A DNA stretch of 64,000 bases from Mariprofundus sp. EBB-1. GTDB taxonomy: Bacteria > Pseudomonadota > Zetaproteobacteria > Mariprofundales > Mariprofundaceae. The notes below the pieces were generated by a model. It saw nothing but the letters and a program-made list of their open reading frames with translations. It made no database searches and was not told the origin of the DNA. Position numbers and translations under genes: made by a program. Every line of letters starts with the position of its first letter. Position 1 is the first letter of the stretch. The stretch lies in NCBI RefSeq assembly GCF_003665155.1, contig NZ_RCFQ01000006.1, positions 43,843 to 107,842 on the forward strand, given 5' to 3'. Positions 1 through 8,309 of the stretch are shown here, piece by piece.

Positions 1-1
1 A

Positions 2-748
2 CCTGCACCAGTGACTAAAACAGTGACAACAGCTCCCCTCAGCAATCAGCGCAGTGAAGAACGTGTGCCAATGAGCCGCCTGCGCAAACGCATTGCTGAA
101 CGCTTAAAAAGCGCCCAGAACACGGCCGCTATGCTCACCACCTTCAATGAAGTGAATCTGCAACCCGTCATGGATCTACGCAGCCGTTATGGTCAGGCGT
201 TCCAGAACAAACACGGTGTAAAACTAGGCTTTATGTCTTTCTTTGTACGCGCTGTTTCTCAAGCCATCTCACAACACCCTGCCCTCAATGCCTATATCGA
301 AGCGGATAATATTGTTTATCATAATTACCTTGATGTCGGCATTGCCGTGAGTACGGAAAAAGGTTTAGTGGTACCCACATTAAGAGATGCGCATCTGATG
401 AATCTGGCACAAATTGAGCAGGGCATTAGCGACCTGGCAGGCAAAGCCCGTGATGGTGGCCTGCTGCCCGATGATCTGAAAGGTGGCACTTTCTCCATCA
501 CCAATGGCGGTGTGTTCGGTTCCATGCTCTCCACACCGATTTTGAATCCGCCACAGAGCGGCATTCTCGGCATGCACACCATTCAAAAACGTGCGGTTGT
601 GGAAAATGATACGATTGTCATTCGCCCCATGATGTATCTGGCTCTGTCATATGATCATCGTCTCATTGACGGCTCCGATGCAGTGCGTTTTCTGGTGGCT
701 GTAAAAGAAGCACTGGAGTATCCGGGAAGTCTGACACTCGATCTGTAA
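2..748 (+). CDS. sucB: Dihydrolipoamide acyltransferase (E2), C-terminal part, cut by window edge
   Basis: The catalytic domain of a 2-oxoacid dehydrogenase E2 subunit, most likely the succinyltransferase of the 2-oxoglutarate dehydrogenase complex, which moves the succinyl group from lipoyl-lysine to CoA in the TCA cycle. The frame is open to the left edge, so the lipoyl domain and most of the linker lie outside; the first residues (Pro, Ala, Thr rich) look like linker. [19 protein letters not shown] is the usual entry to the catalytic domain, and SYDHRLIDG near the end carries the catalytic His and Asp of the HxxxDG motif. Succinyl specificity is inferred; a pyruvate or branched-chain E2 cannot be excluded from this fragment. 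Confidence 0.88.
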   Translation, partial: PAPVTKTVTTAPLSNQRSEERVPMSRLRKRIAERLKSAQNTAAMLTTFNEVNLQPVMDLRSRYGQAFQNKHGVKLGFMSFFVRAVSQAISQHPALNAYIEADNIVYHNYLDVGIAVSTEKGLVVPTLRDAHLMNLAQIEQGISDLAGKARDGGLLPDDLKGGTFSITNGGVFGSMLSTPILNPPQSGILGMHTIQKRAVVENDTIVIRPMMYLALSYDHRLIDGSDAVRFLVAVKEALEYPGSLTLDL

Positions 749-765
749 CCACACGACCAACAGGA

Positions 766-802
766 CACGCTTTTGGCTCTGTAATACAGCGCTAAAAGCG
801 TG
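766..802. terminator. Hairpin downstream of the E2 gene
   Basis: CACGCTTTTGGC pairs with GCTAAAAGCGTG (one mismatch), with a smaller CTGT/ACAG stem inside, 18 bases after the E2 stop. No T tract follows, so it is a possible terminator or mRNA-stabilising hairpin rather than a textbook terminator. Confidence 0.4.
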
Positions 803-807
803 CTGGT

Positions 808-1055
808 CTACAAACGGCCATCGGCATCGTCACAGTAGGCAGTGGTACCCTGCTCGCCTAGACCGGAGTAGTCGGACAAGAAACCATGCTTTCCGAAGAT
901 ACCGTGCTGAAAGTACGCACTGCCTATCTGTTTATTCCGGTAATCTTTTTAAGCCTGGCCGTACTATCGATGTGGCGCTACCCCGCGAACGCGTAACAGA
1001 GATTCAATTTCAACTGCGTGCGCCGCAGCAACAACAAAACGATCAACCGCACTGA
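808..1055 (+). pseudogene. Decayed C-terminal end of an MFS (GPH-type) transporter
   Basis: Translation in the frame of position 817 gives AIGIVTVGSGTLLA, an in-frame stop, then a hydrophobic stretch MLSEDTVLKVRTAYLFIPVI and onward to WRYPANA before a stop at 994. The frame starting at 978 continues LPRERVTEIQFQLRA to a stop at 1055. The joined product (a membrane helix, then RYPL-RERV-EIQ-QL) has the character of the C-terminal end of sugar-cation symporters of the major facilitator superfamily. One nonsense codon and one frameshift are visible and no N-terminal part is present, so this is a remnant. The family call rests on pattern recognition only. Confidence 0.5.
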
Positions 1056-1086
1056 AACTAGAAAATCTTAAGGAGCACCCAGAAAC

Positions 1087-1173
1087 ATCGGCACTATAAT
1101 CGGCACACTTAATTATAAGTATAAACTTAAACTATTGTTTTACAAAATAATTAACAGCATTTATGATCGGCAC
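1087..1173 (+). promoter_or_regulatory. Three ATCGGCAC repeats upstream of fic, possible operator
   Basis: The octamer ATCGGCAC occurs at 1087-1094, 1099-1106 and 1166-1173, the last ending two bases before the fic ATG where a Shine-Dalgarno would normally lie. Between them is an AT-rich stretch (AATTATAAGTATAAACTT) suited to a promoter. The arrangement suggests regulator binding that could block transcription or ribosome access. The binding protein is unknown. Confidence 0.4.
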
Positions 1174-1175
1174 TT

Positions 1176-2360
1176 ATGGGCCATCATAAAACATTAAATC
1201 CCAGCCTGATGGAGCCGCTGATGCCGGAGGACAGGCAGCACCGGCTTGAAAATCTCGCATTTGATCTGGCTGGTAAATCGCAGGGGCTGGCATCAACCCT
1301 GAATGGAGAGGTCATTCGCTCTGTTGGTGATCTGGTACGTTCGATGAACTGCTATTACAGTAATCTGATTGAAGGGCACAACACCCACCCTACCAATATC
1401 GAGAAGGCGCTCAGAGATGATTATTCTGATGACCCCGAAATTCGTGATCTTCAGCTGGAAGCCCGTGCTCATATCGAGGTGCAGCGCCTGATTGATGAAG
1501 GCAAAGCACCTCCGCATGCACTCACAGGGGCATTTGCACTATGGGCACATAAAGAATTCTGTAAGCGCCTTCCCAATGCATTGCTATCTGTCACCAACCC
1601 CGAAACAGGCGAGAATGTAAATGTGATCCCCGGTCAACTCAGGAGTGGTGATGTACAGGTTGGCCGCCATGTTGCCGTTTCGGTTGATGAGCTAAACCTG
1701 TTCATGGGCCGATTTGAGGAGGCCTATGGCTCCGTGCCATCTCGCGCACGACAGGTGATTGCTGTGGCTGCAGCACACCATCGCATGCTCTGGATTCACC
1801 CTTTTTATGACGGCAATGGCCGAGTCGTTCGACTGCAGTCTTACGCCTGTTTCCGGGAGCTTGGGATCGGCAGCGCGCTCTGGTCGGTGGCACGAGGTTT
1901 AGGGCGCAATGTGCAAGAATACAAACTGCGCCTTCAAGCTGCTGATATGCCAAGGCAAGGTGATCTGGATGGCAGGGGTAATCTGTCACTCAAAGGATTA
2001 GAAGAGTTCTGCGAATTCTTCCTCACGGTTTGCATTGATCAGGTTAACTATATGCAGTCGATTCTGGAACCGAATGAACTCCTGCGCAGGATTGGACTCT
2101 ACTGCCGTGATGAGGTGGATGCCGGACGTTTAATGAAAGGCTCCTTCAACCTGTTGCGGGAAGCACTGCTTAGCGGCTCACTTGAGCGCGGCAGAGCACC
2201 TGAGATTACCGGTTATGCCGACAGACAGGCACGCAAAGTACTCAAAGGCTTGCTGGACAGGAGGCTTCTCGTATCCGATTCGCCCAAGGGCGCAGTGCGT
2301 CTCAGTTTTCCTGAGCATGTACTGGAATCATGGTTACCAAGGCTTTACCCAACAGCTTAA
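1176..2360 (+). CDS. Fic family protein (probable protein AMPylase)
   Basis: Fic enzymes transfer AMP (or another nucleotide moiety) from a nucleotide to a target protein hydroxyl. The catalytic HPFYDGNGR motif is intact around residues 208-216, with the invariant His. SNLIEG near residue 61 fits the (S/T)xxxE(G/N) inhibitory motif, which places it with class II Fic proteins whose N-terminal helix blocks the ATP site. The last 100 or so residues (TGYADRQARKVLKGLLDRRLL) look like a winged-helix domain common in this architecture. No antitoxin gene is adjacent, consistent with self-inhibition. There is no evident Shine-Dalgarno before the ATG; internal ATGs at codons 12 and 16 are alternative starts. 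The target is unknown. Confidence 0.85.
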   Translation: MGHHKTLNPSLMEPLMPEDRQHRLENLAFDLAGKSQGLASTLNGEVIRSVGDLVRSMNCYYSNLIEGHNTHPTNIEKALRDDYSDDPEIRDLQLEARAHIEVQRLIDEGKAPPHALTGAFALWAHKEFCKRLPNALLSVTNPETGENVNVIPGQLRSGDVQVGRHVAVSVDELNLFMGRFEEAYGSVPSRARQVIAVAAAHHRMLWIHPFYDGNGRVVRLQSYACFRELGIGSALWSVARGLGRNVQEYKLRLQAADMPRQGDLDGRGNLSLKGLEEFCEFFLTVCIDQVNYMQSILEPNELLRRIGLYCRDEVDAGRLMKGSFNLLREALLSGSLERGRAPEITGYADRQARKVLKGLLDRRLLVSDSPKGAVRLSFPEHVLESWLPRLYPTA

Positions 2361-2473
2361 CAATGCACATTTTCCATATTGCTAATGAGTGTTAAGCGTA
2401 TTTAGTAATACTGTCACCGAAACCCTCTTTGCTACGAAAGGTAAACCTCTTCCTTTCACTCCAATAGCACCCT

Positions 2474-3124
2474 TCAGACAGTGATCAATCCGTGCCGGAT
2501 AGCCAGCTTGGTCAGCTCGATGTGATTACTGACCCCCATCTTTTTCATAATATTGGCATGGTGGTTGGCAACCGTGTGTGCGCTGATAAACAGGTTTTCG
2601 CCAATTTGTCGCTGGTTTAAGCCATCCAGCATCATGCGAATAATCTCAAACTCCCTAAGCGTGAGGGTTGAAAATGGGCTGAATGAACTGTTTGATTCCT
2701 GTAATGCAATAGATTGGGCGATATTGGTGTCAATATAGGTGCCCCCTGCTGCGATCACCCGAATGGCGCGAAATAAAATCATGGGCGGCGTATGGCCGCA
2801 GATAACGCCATTTACCCTCAGATCTAGCAGGCGCCTGGCAATATGAACGTCCTCTATCATGCAGAGGACGAGGATTTTTATATCCGCGTTGCGGTGCTTG
2901 ATTTGACTGATGCATTCCAGCCCGCATTTCAAGCCGGAATTCATCACCATTAACAAAATATCGGGGGCTGAATTCGTACATGCTATGCAACATCCCGACT
3001 CGCAAGTGACAGGCTTCAGCAGTTTGAAATCATATTCCTTTTCCAGTAAGCAGCGAAAGCCCGCCTCGCTGATGGGCACTTCTTCAATCAACCGGATTCG
3101 AATGGCGCTGTCTAATGTTCCCAC
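2474..3124 (-). CDS. LuxR/NarL-type response regulator with degenerate receiver domain
   Basis: A two-domain transcription factor of about 216 residues. Residues about 150-214 (LTLREFEIIRMMLDGLNQRQIGENLFISAHTV, split here) form a LuxR/GerE helix-turn-helix. The N-terminal half follows a receiver fold of the GacA/UvrY kind, but the usual acidic pair reads EE and the position of the phospho-acceptor Asp (normally LMDVxMP) reads LMVMNSG, with Val instead of Asp. Phosphorylation is therefore unlikely. I chose the GTG at 3124 because AGGGG lies at good spacing; a TTG at 3169 without a Shine-Dalgarno would give 231 residues. It is divergent from the Kelch protein gene, which it may control (inference). 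Confidence 0.8.
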   Translation of the reverse strand: MGTLDSAIRIRLIEEVPISEAGFRCLLEKEYDFKLLKPVTCESGCCIACTNSAPDILLMVMNSGLKCGLECISQIKHRNADIKILVLCMIEDVHIARRLLDLRVNGVICGHTPPMILFRAIRVIAAGGTYIDTNIAQSIALQESNSSFSPFSTLTLREFEIIRMMLDGLNQRQIGENLFISAHTVANHHANIMKKMGVSNHIELTKLAIRHGLITV

Positions 3125-3283
3125 GGTTGTTCCCCTGCTAACAACATCAGTATAGCCGAAATACAGCAAGTTGCATTACATCGGGATAAAACCCCGGGTA
3201 AATACAGGATAAATCCCCATATATTTTCTCCGCCCCATAAACTTTACTAGTACCGCATAGATATTTTTTTGGAGGTATCAATC

Positions 3284-6200
3284 ATGACTTACTCAATCTG
3301 GCAAAAATTCATAGCAAAATGTACTGAGTCTGGTTTCTTAAGCCCTATACGAGTGGCACTGGTATTACTAATCATGATCAGCATTGCCCCTATGGGGTTT
3401 GTTGCGACGGCTGCGGGTACATGGGCCACCAAAACTACCTACCCTGCTACCAATATAGTCATGGCCTCGGCTGAAGCTATCGGCGGTAAAATCTATGTGG
3501 TTGGCGGCAGTGATCCCGTGACTGGCTTAAGCACAAATTCCCTGGGGATTTACAACTCAGCCACCGATACATGGGCCTCTGGTTTACCGATGCCAAGCAA
3601 GCGTTTGCGTACAGTTACAGGTGTTATTGATGGTAAATTGTATGTGGCCGGAGGGCTCTCAAACAACATTACCTTTATGCAGAGAGACAGCCTTGAGATT
3701 TACGATCCTGCAACGGATATATGGACGACTGGTACCCCGATGCCTGCTGCACGGGATACAGCCATGGGTGGAGTGATTGGAGGAAAGATGTATGTGGTTG
3801 GTGGAAGCTCCGGATGTTGTCCATCAACAGCTCATGCCGATCTCTTTGTATACGATCCTGCCACCAACACATGGGCGACCAAGGCTCCGATGGCGGCGGG
3901 CACTCGCTTTTCGGGAGGCGCTGGCGTTGTGAATGGCAAGCTCTATGTGGCTGGCGGAGAAACCTGGCCATCCAGTCCATCTGTGACTCGGTTGGAAGAG
4001 TATGATCCTGCTACAGACACATGGATCACCAAAGCACCCATGCCGGGGGTGAATCATTTATTCGCAACTGGTGTTATCAATAACAAGTTCTATGTTATCG
4101 GGGGGCGCTTCAATCCATTTAATGATGTTCAGCGCGACAGTGTTTGGGTTTATGATCCTGCATCGGATAGCTGGACCGTCGATCCAGCGACAATGCCCAC
4201 AGCAAGAAGCGGCTCTGCTCCAACGGTGTTGCTTAATCAGCTACATATCATTGGTGGCTTCCTTACTCCACCAGCACCATCGACTAATGTGCATGAGGTA
4301 TATATTCCGGCGGGAGTACCTGCTCCTTCCGCAGTAGTGACCGTGGACTTCGACAGCCTCGATACAACGGCGGGCAGGGTGTCCGGTGCAGCACTGGATA
4401 ATTACCTGGCCGGTTTCGGTATCACCATCACCAGTCAGGTGGGAGCAACTTTGACGGTGGCGTCGGCAGATCCAGCCCTCCCAAACTTCGGGGGACAGAA
4501 TGTTGTGGCCTCGTCATCGCCTAATGTGTTGGAGATGTTTCCTGGTAACACGAACGTTTCCTTCACACTGGAATTTTCCACCCCGATTGACAGCTTGAGC
4601 TTTACGAGGGCTGCTCGTTGTACCTCCCTGGCATACCCACCATGGGATGCGGTAGTGAAAAATTCACTTGGAGTGGTGATTGGTACCGCCTCTGAAAGTG
4701 GTGGTGGTACTGGTGCCTCATGCGCCAGTCCATTTCCACCAGCTCAAGTATTATCGTTCACCGGGCCGGGCATCAAATCGCTGACGATTGACAGCGGCAA
4801 TTTCGGATTTTACGGTCGGCAGGGGCCTGCTCTGGATGATTTGGTTATGACACTGCAGGCAGGGAGCGGGAATCATCCTCCTGTTGCCAATGCCGGAGCT
4901 AATCAAACGGTACAATGTAGCGGCGCATCCAGTGCGGATGTTACGCTGAATGGATCTGCTTCTGATCTGGACCCAGCCGATACACTGACTTACAACTGGT
5001 CATGGGCCGGAGGTGGCTCTGCAACGGGCACCAACCCGACGGCTTCCTTCCCACGCGGTGCTACAACAGTGACATTGACTGTAAGTGACGGAAACGGTGG
5101 GTCGAATACAGCTACTACCGTTGTTACAGTGGAAGACACTACTGCGCCTGTCGTCAATGCAGGTGCAGATGTTACGCTGAATGCCACAGGCCCGGGTGGT
5201 GCAGTATTTGATGTGCTGACTCAGGCGACATCCAGTGATAATTGCTGCGGTGTTTCACTGACAGTGGATCCAGTAGGATCTTACCCGATTGGCACTACGC
5301 CGGTTACAGTGACGGCTACGGATTGTGCCAGCAATCACAGCAGCGATCAGATGAATGTGATTGTGAATGAAGTAAATTCGATTCCGAACCTGCCGCTACC
5401 TTACGCTGGGACGGTGAGCATCACGACACCTCCGGGTCAGACGTTGTTTGCTAGCACTACCGGTATCCCTTTTGGAGGCCCTGCCGGTATCAGCTTCCCG
5501 TTTGCTTCGGTTGCATACAGTGTGACGTCGCCAGTCGGTGGTAGTGTGACGGTGACACTGACATTCAGCTCTGCACTGCCTACACCGTTCCTGCTCTTTA
5601 AAACAGGTGGTGTGCCGCCGTTTATGATGATTCCTAGCAGTCTCTGGACACAGACAAGCCCGAACTCCATCCAGATTACTCTGACTGATGGTGGGCCATA
5701 TGATCTGGACGGGGTGGTTAACGGCGTGATTATTGATCCGGTAGCGATTGGTGTTGACACTGATCCACCGGTGTTTTCAACACCACCTATTGATATTACA
5801 GGGGTTGAAGCGACGTCTGTAGCTGGTGCTGTGGTTACGTTCAGCTTACCTGTTGCTGTCGATAATATTGACCCGAACCCAGTAGTCAGCTGTTTGCCGG
5901 CTTCCGGTAGCACTTTTGGTCTGGGTAGCTCAACAGTAACATGTACGGCGACGGATGCTTCGAATAACAGCAGTAGCAGCAGCTTTACTGTTACGGTGTT
6001 AGATACCACACCACCGGTTCTGACTGTGCCTGTTGATGTGAGTTATGGGTCCATGTGTCCTCTGACTCCGGTGGCGATCGGGCAGGCGACAGCGACGGAT
6101 TTCTTTCCACCGGTGATTGTGACATCTGATGCGCCTTTGGCCTATGGTCAGGGTACAACAACAGTGATCCACTGGACGGCAGAAGATGCTAATCATAATT

Positions 6201-6664
6201 CTTCTGTAGGGCAGCAGAATGTCACTGTTGTAAACGTTCCTGTACCTGTGCTGACAGCGAGTCTGGTGCCGTACAGTGCTGGTGATGAGGATGATCAGGA
6301 ATATGGTCGTGACTCTGATGAGGGACGTTTCATCGTGCACTTCGCTGTGTCGAGTATGGTGAATGTGGATCATGTCACAGCCCAGCTGGTGATCGCTGGT
6401 TATGCAACACCAATCACTGTAACCGATGGTCAAATCATCGAATTTGAATACGAAGATGAGAAGACCGAGGTTGAAGTGGAAAATGGTGTGTATGAAATCG
6501 AGGCACCGGCCATGTTGATGCGTGTTACAGCAGTGGTAACTGAATCATGTGCCAGTGATGTCGTAGCTGAGGCTCAGCCCCAGGGGCTGACGCGCGATAA
6601 TGATGATGACTATTATGGAAGCCATGGTAAGAAACAGGGTAAACATACGAGACATGATGACTGA
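3284..6664 (+). CDS. Large exported Kelch-repeat/PKD/HYR-domain protein
   Basis: About 1126 residues. A signal peptide (basic start, hydrophobic core near residues 23-40, likely cut after ATA) is followed by five or six Kelch blades (repeated YDPATDTW with GGxxYVVGG) to about residue 340, which should form a beta-propeller. Then come a region beginning VTVDFDSLDTTAGRVSG, a PKD domain (PPVANAGANQTV), a first HYR domain, a region ending PYDLDGVVNGVIIDP that resembles choice-of-anchor U domains, and two more HYR-like domains. The C-terminus is strongly charged (DNDDDYYGSHGKKQGKHTRHDD, last 22 residues shortened here in sense). Such domains mediate extracellular adhesion or binding; no enzyme motif or sorting anchor is seen. 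The ATG follows GGAGG at 3271-3275. Confidence 0.85.
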   Translation: MTYSIWQKFIAKCTESGFLSPIRVALVLLIMISIAPMGFVATAAGTWATKTTYPATNIVMASAEAIGGKIYVVGGSDPVTGLSTNSLGIYNSATDTWASGLPMPSKRLRTVTGVIDGKLYVAGGLSNNITFMQRDSLEIYDPATDIWTTGTPMPAARDTAMGGVIGGKMYVVGGSSGCCPSTAHADLFVYDPATNTWATKAPMAAGTRFSGGAGVVNGKLYVAGGETWPSSPSVTRLEEYDPATDTWITKAPMPGVNHLFATGVINNKFYVIGGRFNPFNDVQRDSVWVYDPASDSWTVDPATMPTARSGSAPTVLLNQLHIIGGFLTPPAPSTNVHEVYIPAGVPAPSAVVTVDFDSLDTTAGRVSGAALDNYLAGFGITITSQVGATLTVASADPALPNFGGQNVVASSSPNVLEMFPGNTNVSFTLEFSTPIDSLSFTRAARCTSLAYPPWDAVVKNSLGVVIGTASESGGGTGASCASPFPPAQVLSFTGPGIKSLTIDSGNFGFYGRQGPALDDLVMTLQAGSGNHPPVANAGANQTVQCSGASSADVTLNGSASDLDPADTLTYNWSWAGGGSATGTNPTASFPRGATTVTLTVSDGNGGSNTATTVVTVEDTTAPVVNAGADVTLNATGPGGAVFDVLTQATSSDNCCGVSLTVDPVGSYPIGTTPVTVTATDCASNHSSDQMNVIVNEVNSIPNLPLPYAGTVSITTPPGQTLFASTTGIPFGGPAGISFPFASVAYSVTSPVGGSVTVTLTFSSALPTPFLLFKTGGVPPFMMIPSSLWTQTSPNSIQITLTDGGPYDLDGVVNGVIIDPVAIGVDTDPPVFSTPPIDITGVEATSVAGAVVTFSLPVAVDNIDPNPVVSCLPASGSTFGLGSSTVTCTATDASNNSSSSSFTVTVLDTTPPVLTVPVDVSYGSMCPLTPVAIGQATATDFFPPVIVTSDAPLAYGQGTTTVIHWTAEDANHNSSVGQQNVTVVNVPVPVLTASLVPYSAGDEDDQEYGRDSDEGRFIVHFAVSSMVNVDHVTAQLVIAGYATPITVTDGQIIEFEYEDEKTEVEVENGVYEIEAPAMLMRVTAVVTESCASDVVAEAQPQGLTRDNDDDYYGSHGKKQGKHTRHDD

Positions 6665-6677
6665 TTCATCATCATAA

Positions 6678-6710
6678 CAACAAGGCTCGCCAATGGCGGG
6701 CCTTGTTTAT
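6678..6710 (+). terminator. Rho-independent terminator of the Kelch protein gene
   Basis: AACAAGGCTCGCC pairs with GGCGGGCCTTGTT around an AAT loop, with one mismatch, and is followed by TTAT, 14 bases after the stop codon. Confidence 0.8.
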
Positions 6711-6915
6711 TGCTGGAAGCACTGCTTAGCGGCTCCGTTAAGCGCGACAGAGCACCAAAAATGAACACCGGTTATGCCGACAGACAGGCACGTAAGACAT
6801 TCAAAGCTTGCTGAATCGAGGCCTTTTCGTATGCGATTCGCTCAAAGGTTCAGTGCATATCGACTTCTCGACATATCCTGGAATTATGGCCGCAAGGCTT
6901 TACCCAACACCTTAA
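6710..6915 (+). pseudogene. Decayed partial copy of the fic 3' end
   Basis: This stretch aligns base by base with positions about 2154-2360, the last third of the winged-helix region and stop of the upstream fic gene, in the same orientation. Shared blocks include GGAAGCACTGCTTAGCGGCT, GGTTATGCCGACAGACAGGC and AAGGCTTTACCCAACA. Substitutions and small indels break the frame (MNTGYADRQARK runs into a stop). It is either a duplication of the fic end or what is left of a second fic paralogue. It places direct repeats on both sides of the luxR-kelch segment. Confidence 0.85.
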
Positions 6916-6955
6916 TCATTCAGAGTTGTTAAACTCCATCCCCTGCACACGACAA

Positions 6956-8155
6956 TCAAAGTGATAATTGCTCAGCTACAAAATCAGCATCCTTATCCCC
7001 TCTTCCTGAAAGGTTCACAAGTATTGTCGCATCACTGGACATTGTTTTAGCAACTTTCATGGCATGCGCCACAGCATGGGCGCTCTCAAGTGCAGGAATA
7101 ATACCCTCCAAGCGGGAAAGCTGCATAAAGGCATCCAGGCACTCCTTGTCATCAACGGATTCATATTTTACGCGTTTAATATCCTTTAGATAGCAGTGTT
7201 GCGGGCCAACGGCGGGATAATCCAGACCTGAAGCAATTGAGTAAACGGGTAACGGATTTCCTTCACTATCTTGAAGGTTATAGCACTCAAATCCATGAAT
7301 AGCCCCTTTCACACCAAGCGTAAGCGTAGCAGCATGATCTTTGGTATCCAGCCCTTTTCCTGCAGGTTCAACCCCAATCATCTTGACTGACTCATCATCC
7401 AGAAAGGCTGTAAACAGACCGATCGCATTAGACCCGCCGCCCACACAGGCAATAAGCAGATCGGGAAGCTTCCCCTCCCTCAGCATAAACTGCTCTCTCG
7501 CCTCTTTGCCAACAATACTCTGGAAATCACGCACTATCTTTGGAAACGGGTGTGGCCCTACCACCGAACCAATTGCATAAAAGTAGTTCACAGGATCCTT
7601 CATATATTCTTCAAAGGCACTATCAACGGCATCTTTCAATGTTCTGGTACCGCGAGATACAGGAACAAGTTTGCAACCCAGAATTTTCATTTTGGTGACA
7701 TTCGGGTGCTCTTTTGCTATATCAATCTCACCCATATGAATCTCACATTCAATACCAACTAGCGCGCAAGCTGTTGCCAGCGCCACCCCATGCTGGCCGG
7801 CTCCTGTTTCTGCCAGCACCTTGGTTTTACCCATATGCTTGGCTAACAGTGCCTCCCCAATACAGTGATTAATCTTATGGGCTCCCGTATGGTTCAAGTC
7901 TTCGCGTTTAAGAAAAATACGTGCGCCGCCAATACTCTCACTCAATCGTTTGGCATAATAAATCGGGCTGGGGCGACCAACGTAATCCGCAAACAACTGT
8001 TTCTGCTCTTGCTGAAATGCATCCGTTTTGGTGACCGCCTCATAAGAGTCATTAATTTCATTCATAATAGCAATCATTTGCGGTGGAAGAATCTGCCCTC
8101 CATACTCGCCAAAATAACCCTTTGCATCAGGCATTTCTATAGTTTTATCACCCAT
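6956..8155 (-). CDS. trpB: Tryptophan synthase beta chain
   Basis: A PLP enzyme that condenses indole with L-serine to tryptophan. Its 399 residues match the usual TrpB length. The PLP lysine is K94 in HTGAHKIN, the phosphate-binding GGGSNAIG is present, and [10 protein letters not shown] and the C-terminal SGRGDKD are family signatures. The ATG at 8155 follows GGAGGAG with proper spacing; the frame is open a little further upstream. No trpA or other trp gene is beside it, so it is a stand-alone copy that may supply or salvage indole, or pair with a TrpA encoded elsewhere. No leader peptide or attenuator is evident upstream. Confidence 0.93.
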   Translation of the reverse strand: MGDKTIEMPDAKGYFGEYGGQILPPQMIAIMNEINDSYEAVTKTDAFQQEQKQLFADYVGRPSPIYYAKRLSESIGGARIFLKREDLNHTGAHKINHCIGEALLAKHMGKTKVLAETGAGQHGVALATACALVGIECEIHMGEIDIAKEHPNVTKMKILGCKLVPVSRGTRTLKDAVDSAFEEYMKDPVNYFYAIGSVVGPHPFPKIVRDFQSIVGKEAREQFMLREGKLPDLLIACVGGGSNAIGLFTAFLDDESVKMIGVEPAGKGLDTKDHAATLTLGVKGAIHGFECYNLQDSEGNPLPVYSIASGLDYPAVGPQHCYLKDIKRVKYESVDDKECLDAFMQLSRLEGIIPALESAHAVAHAMKVAKTMSSDATILVNLSGRGDKDADFVAEQLSL

Positions 8156-8309
8156 TTCAATCTCCTCCAAACAGTACCCGGAACCCAGATTACCCATTTA
8201 CTCTTCGACTTCCAATACATCATACTTCATTGCTATAGTTTAACCTCATACATTCACCTCTGAGGACTAGCCTCTTGCTTTGATGGGGGGGCTATCTATC
8301 GTTCCGGAC

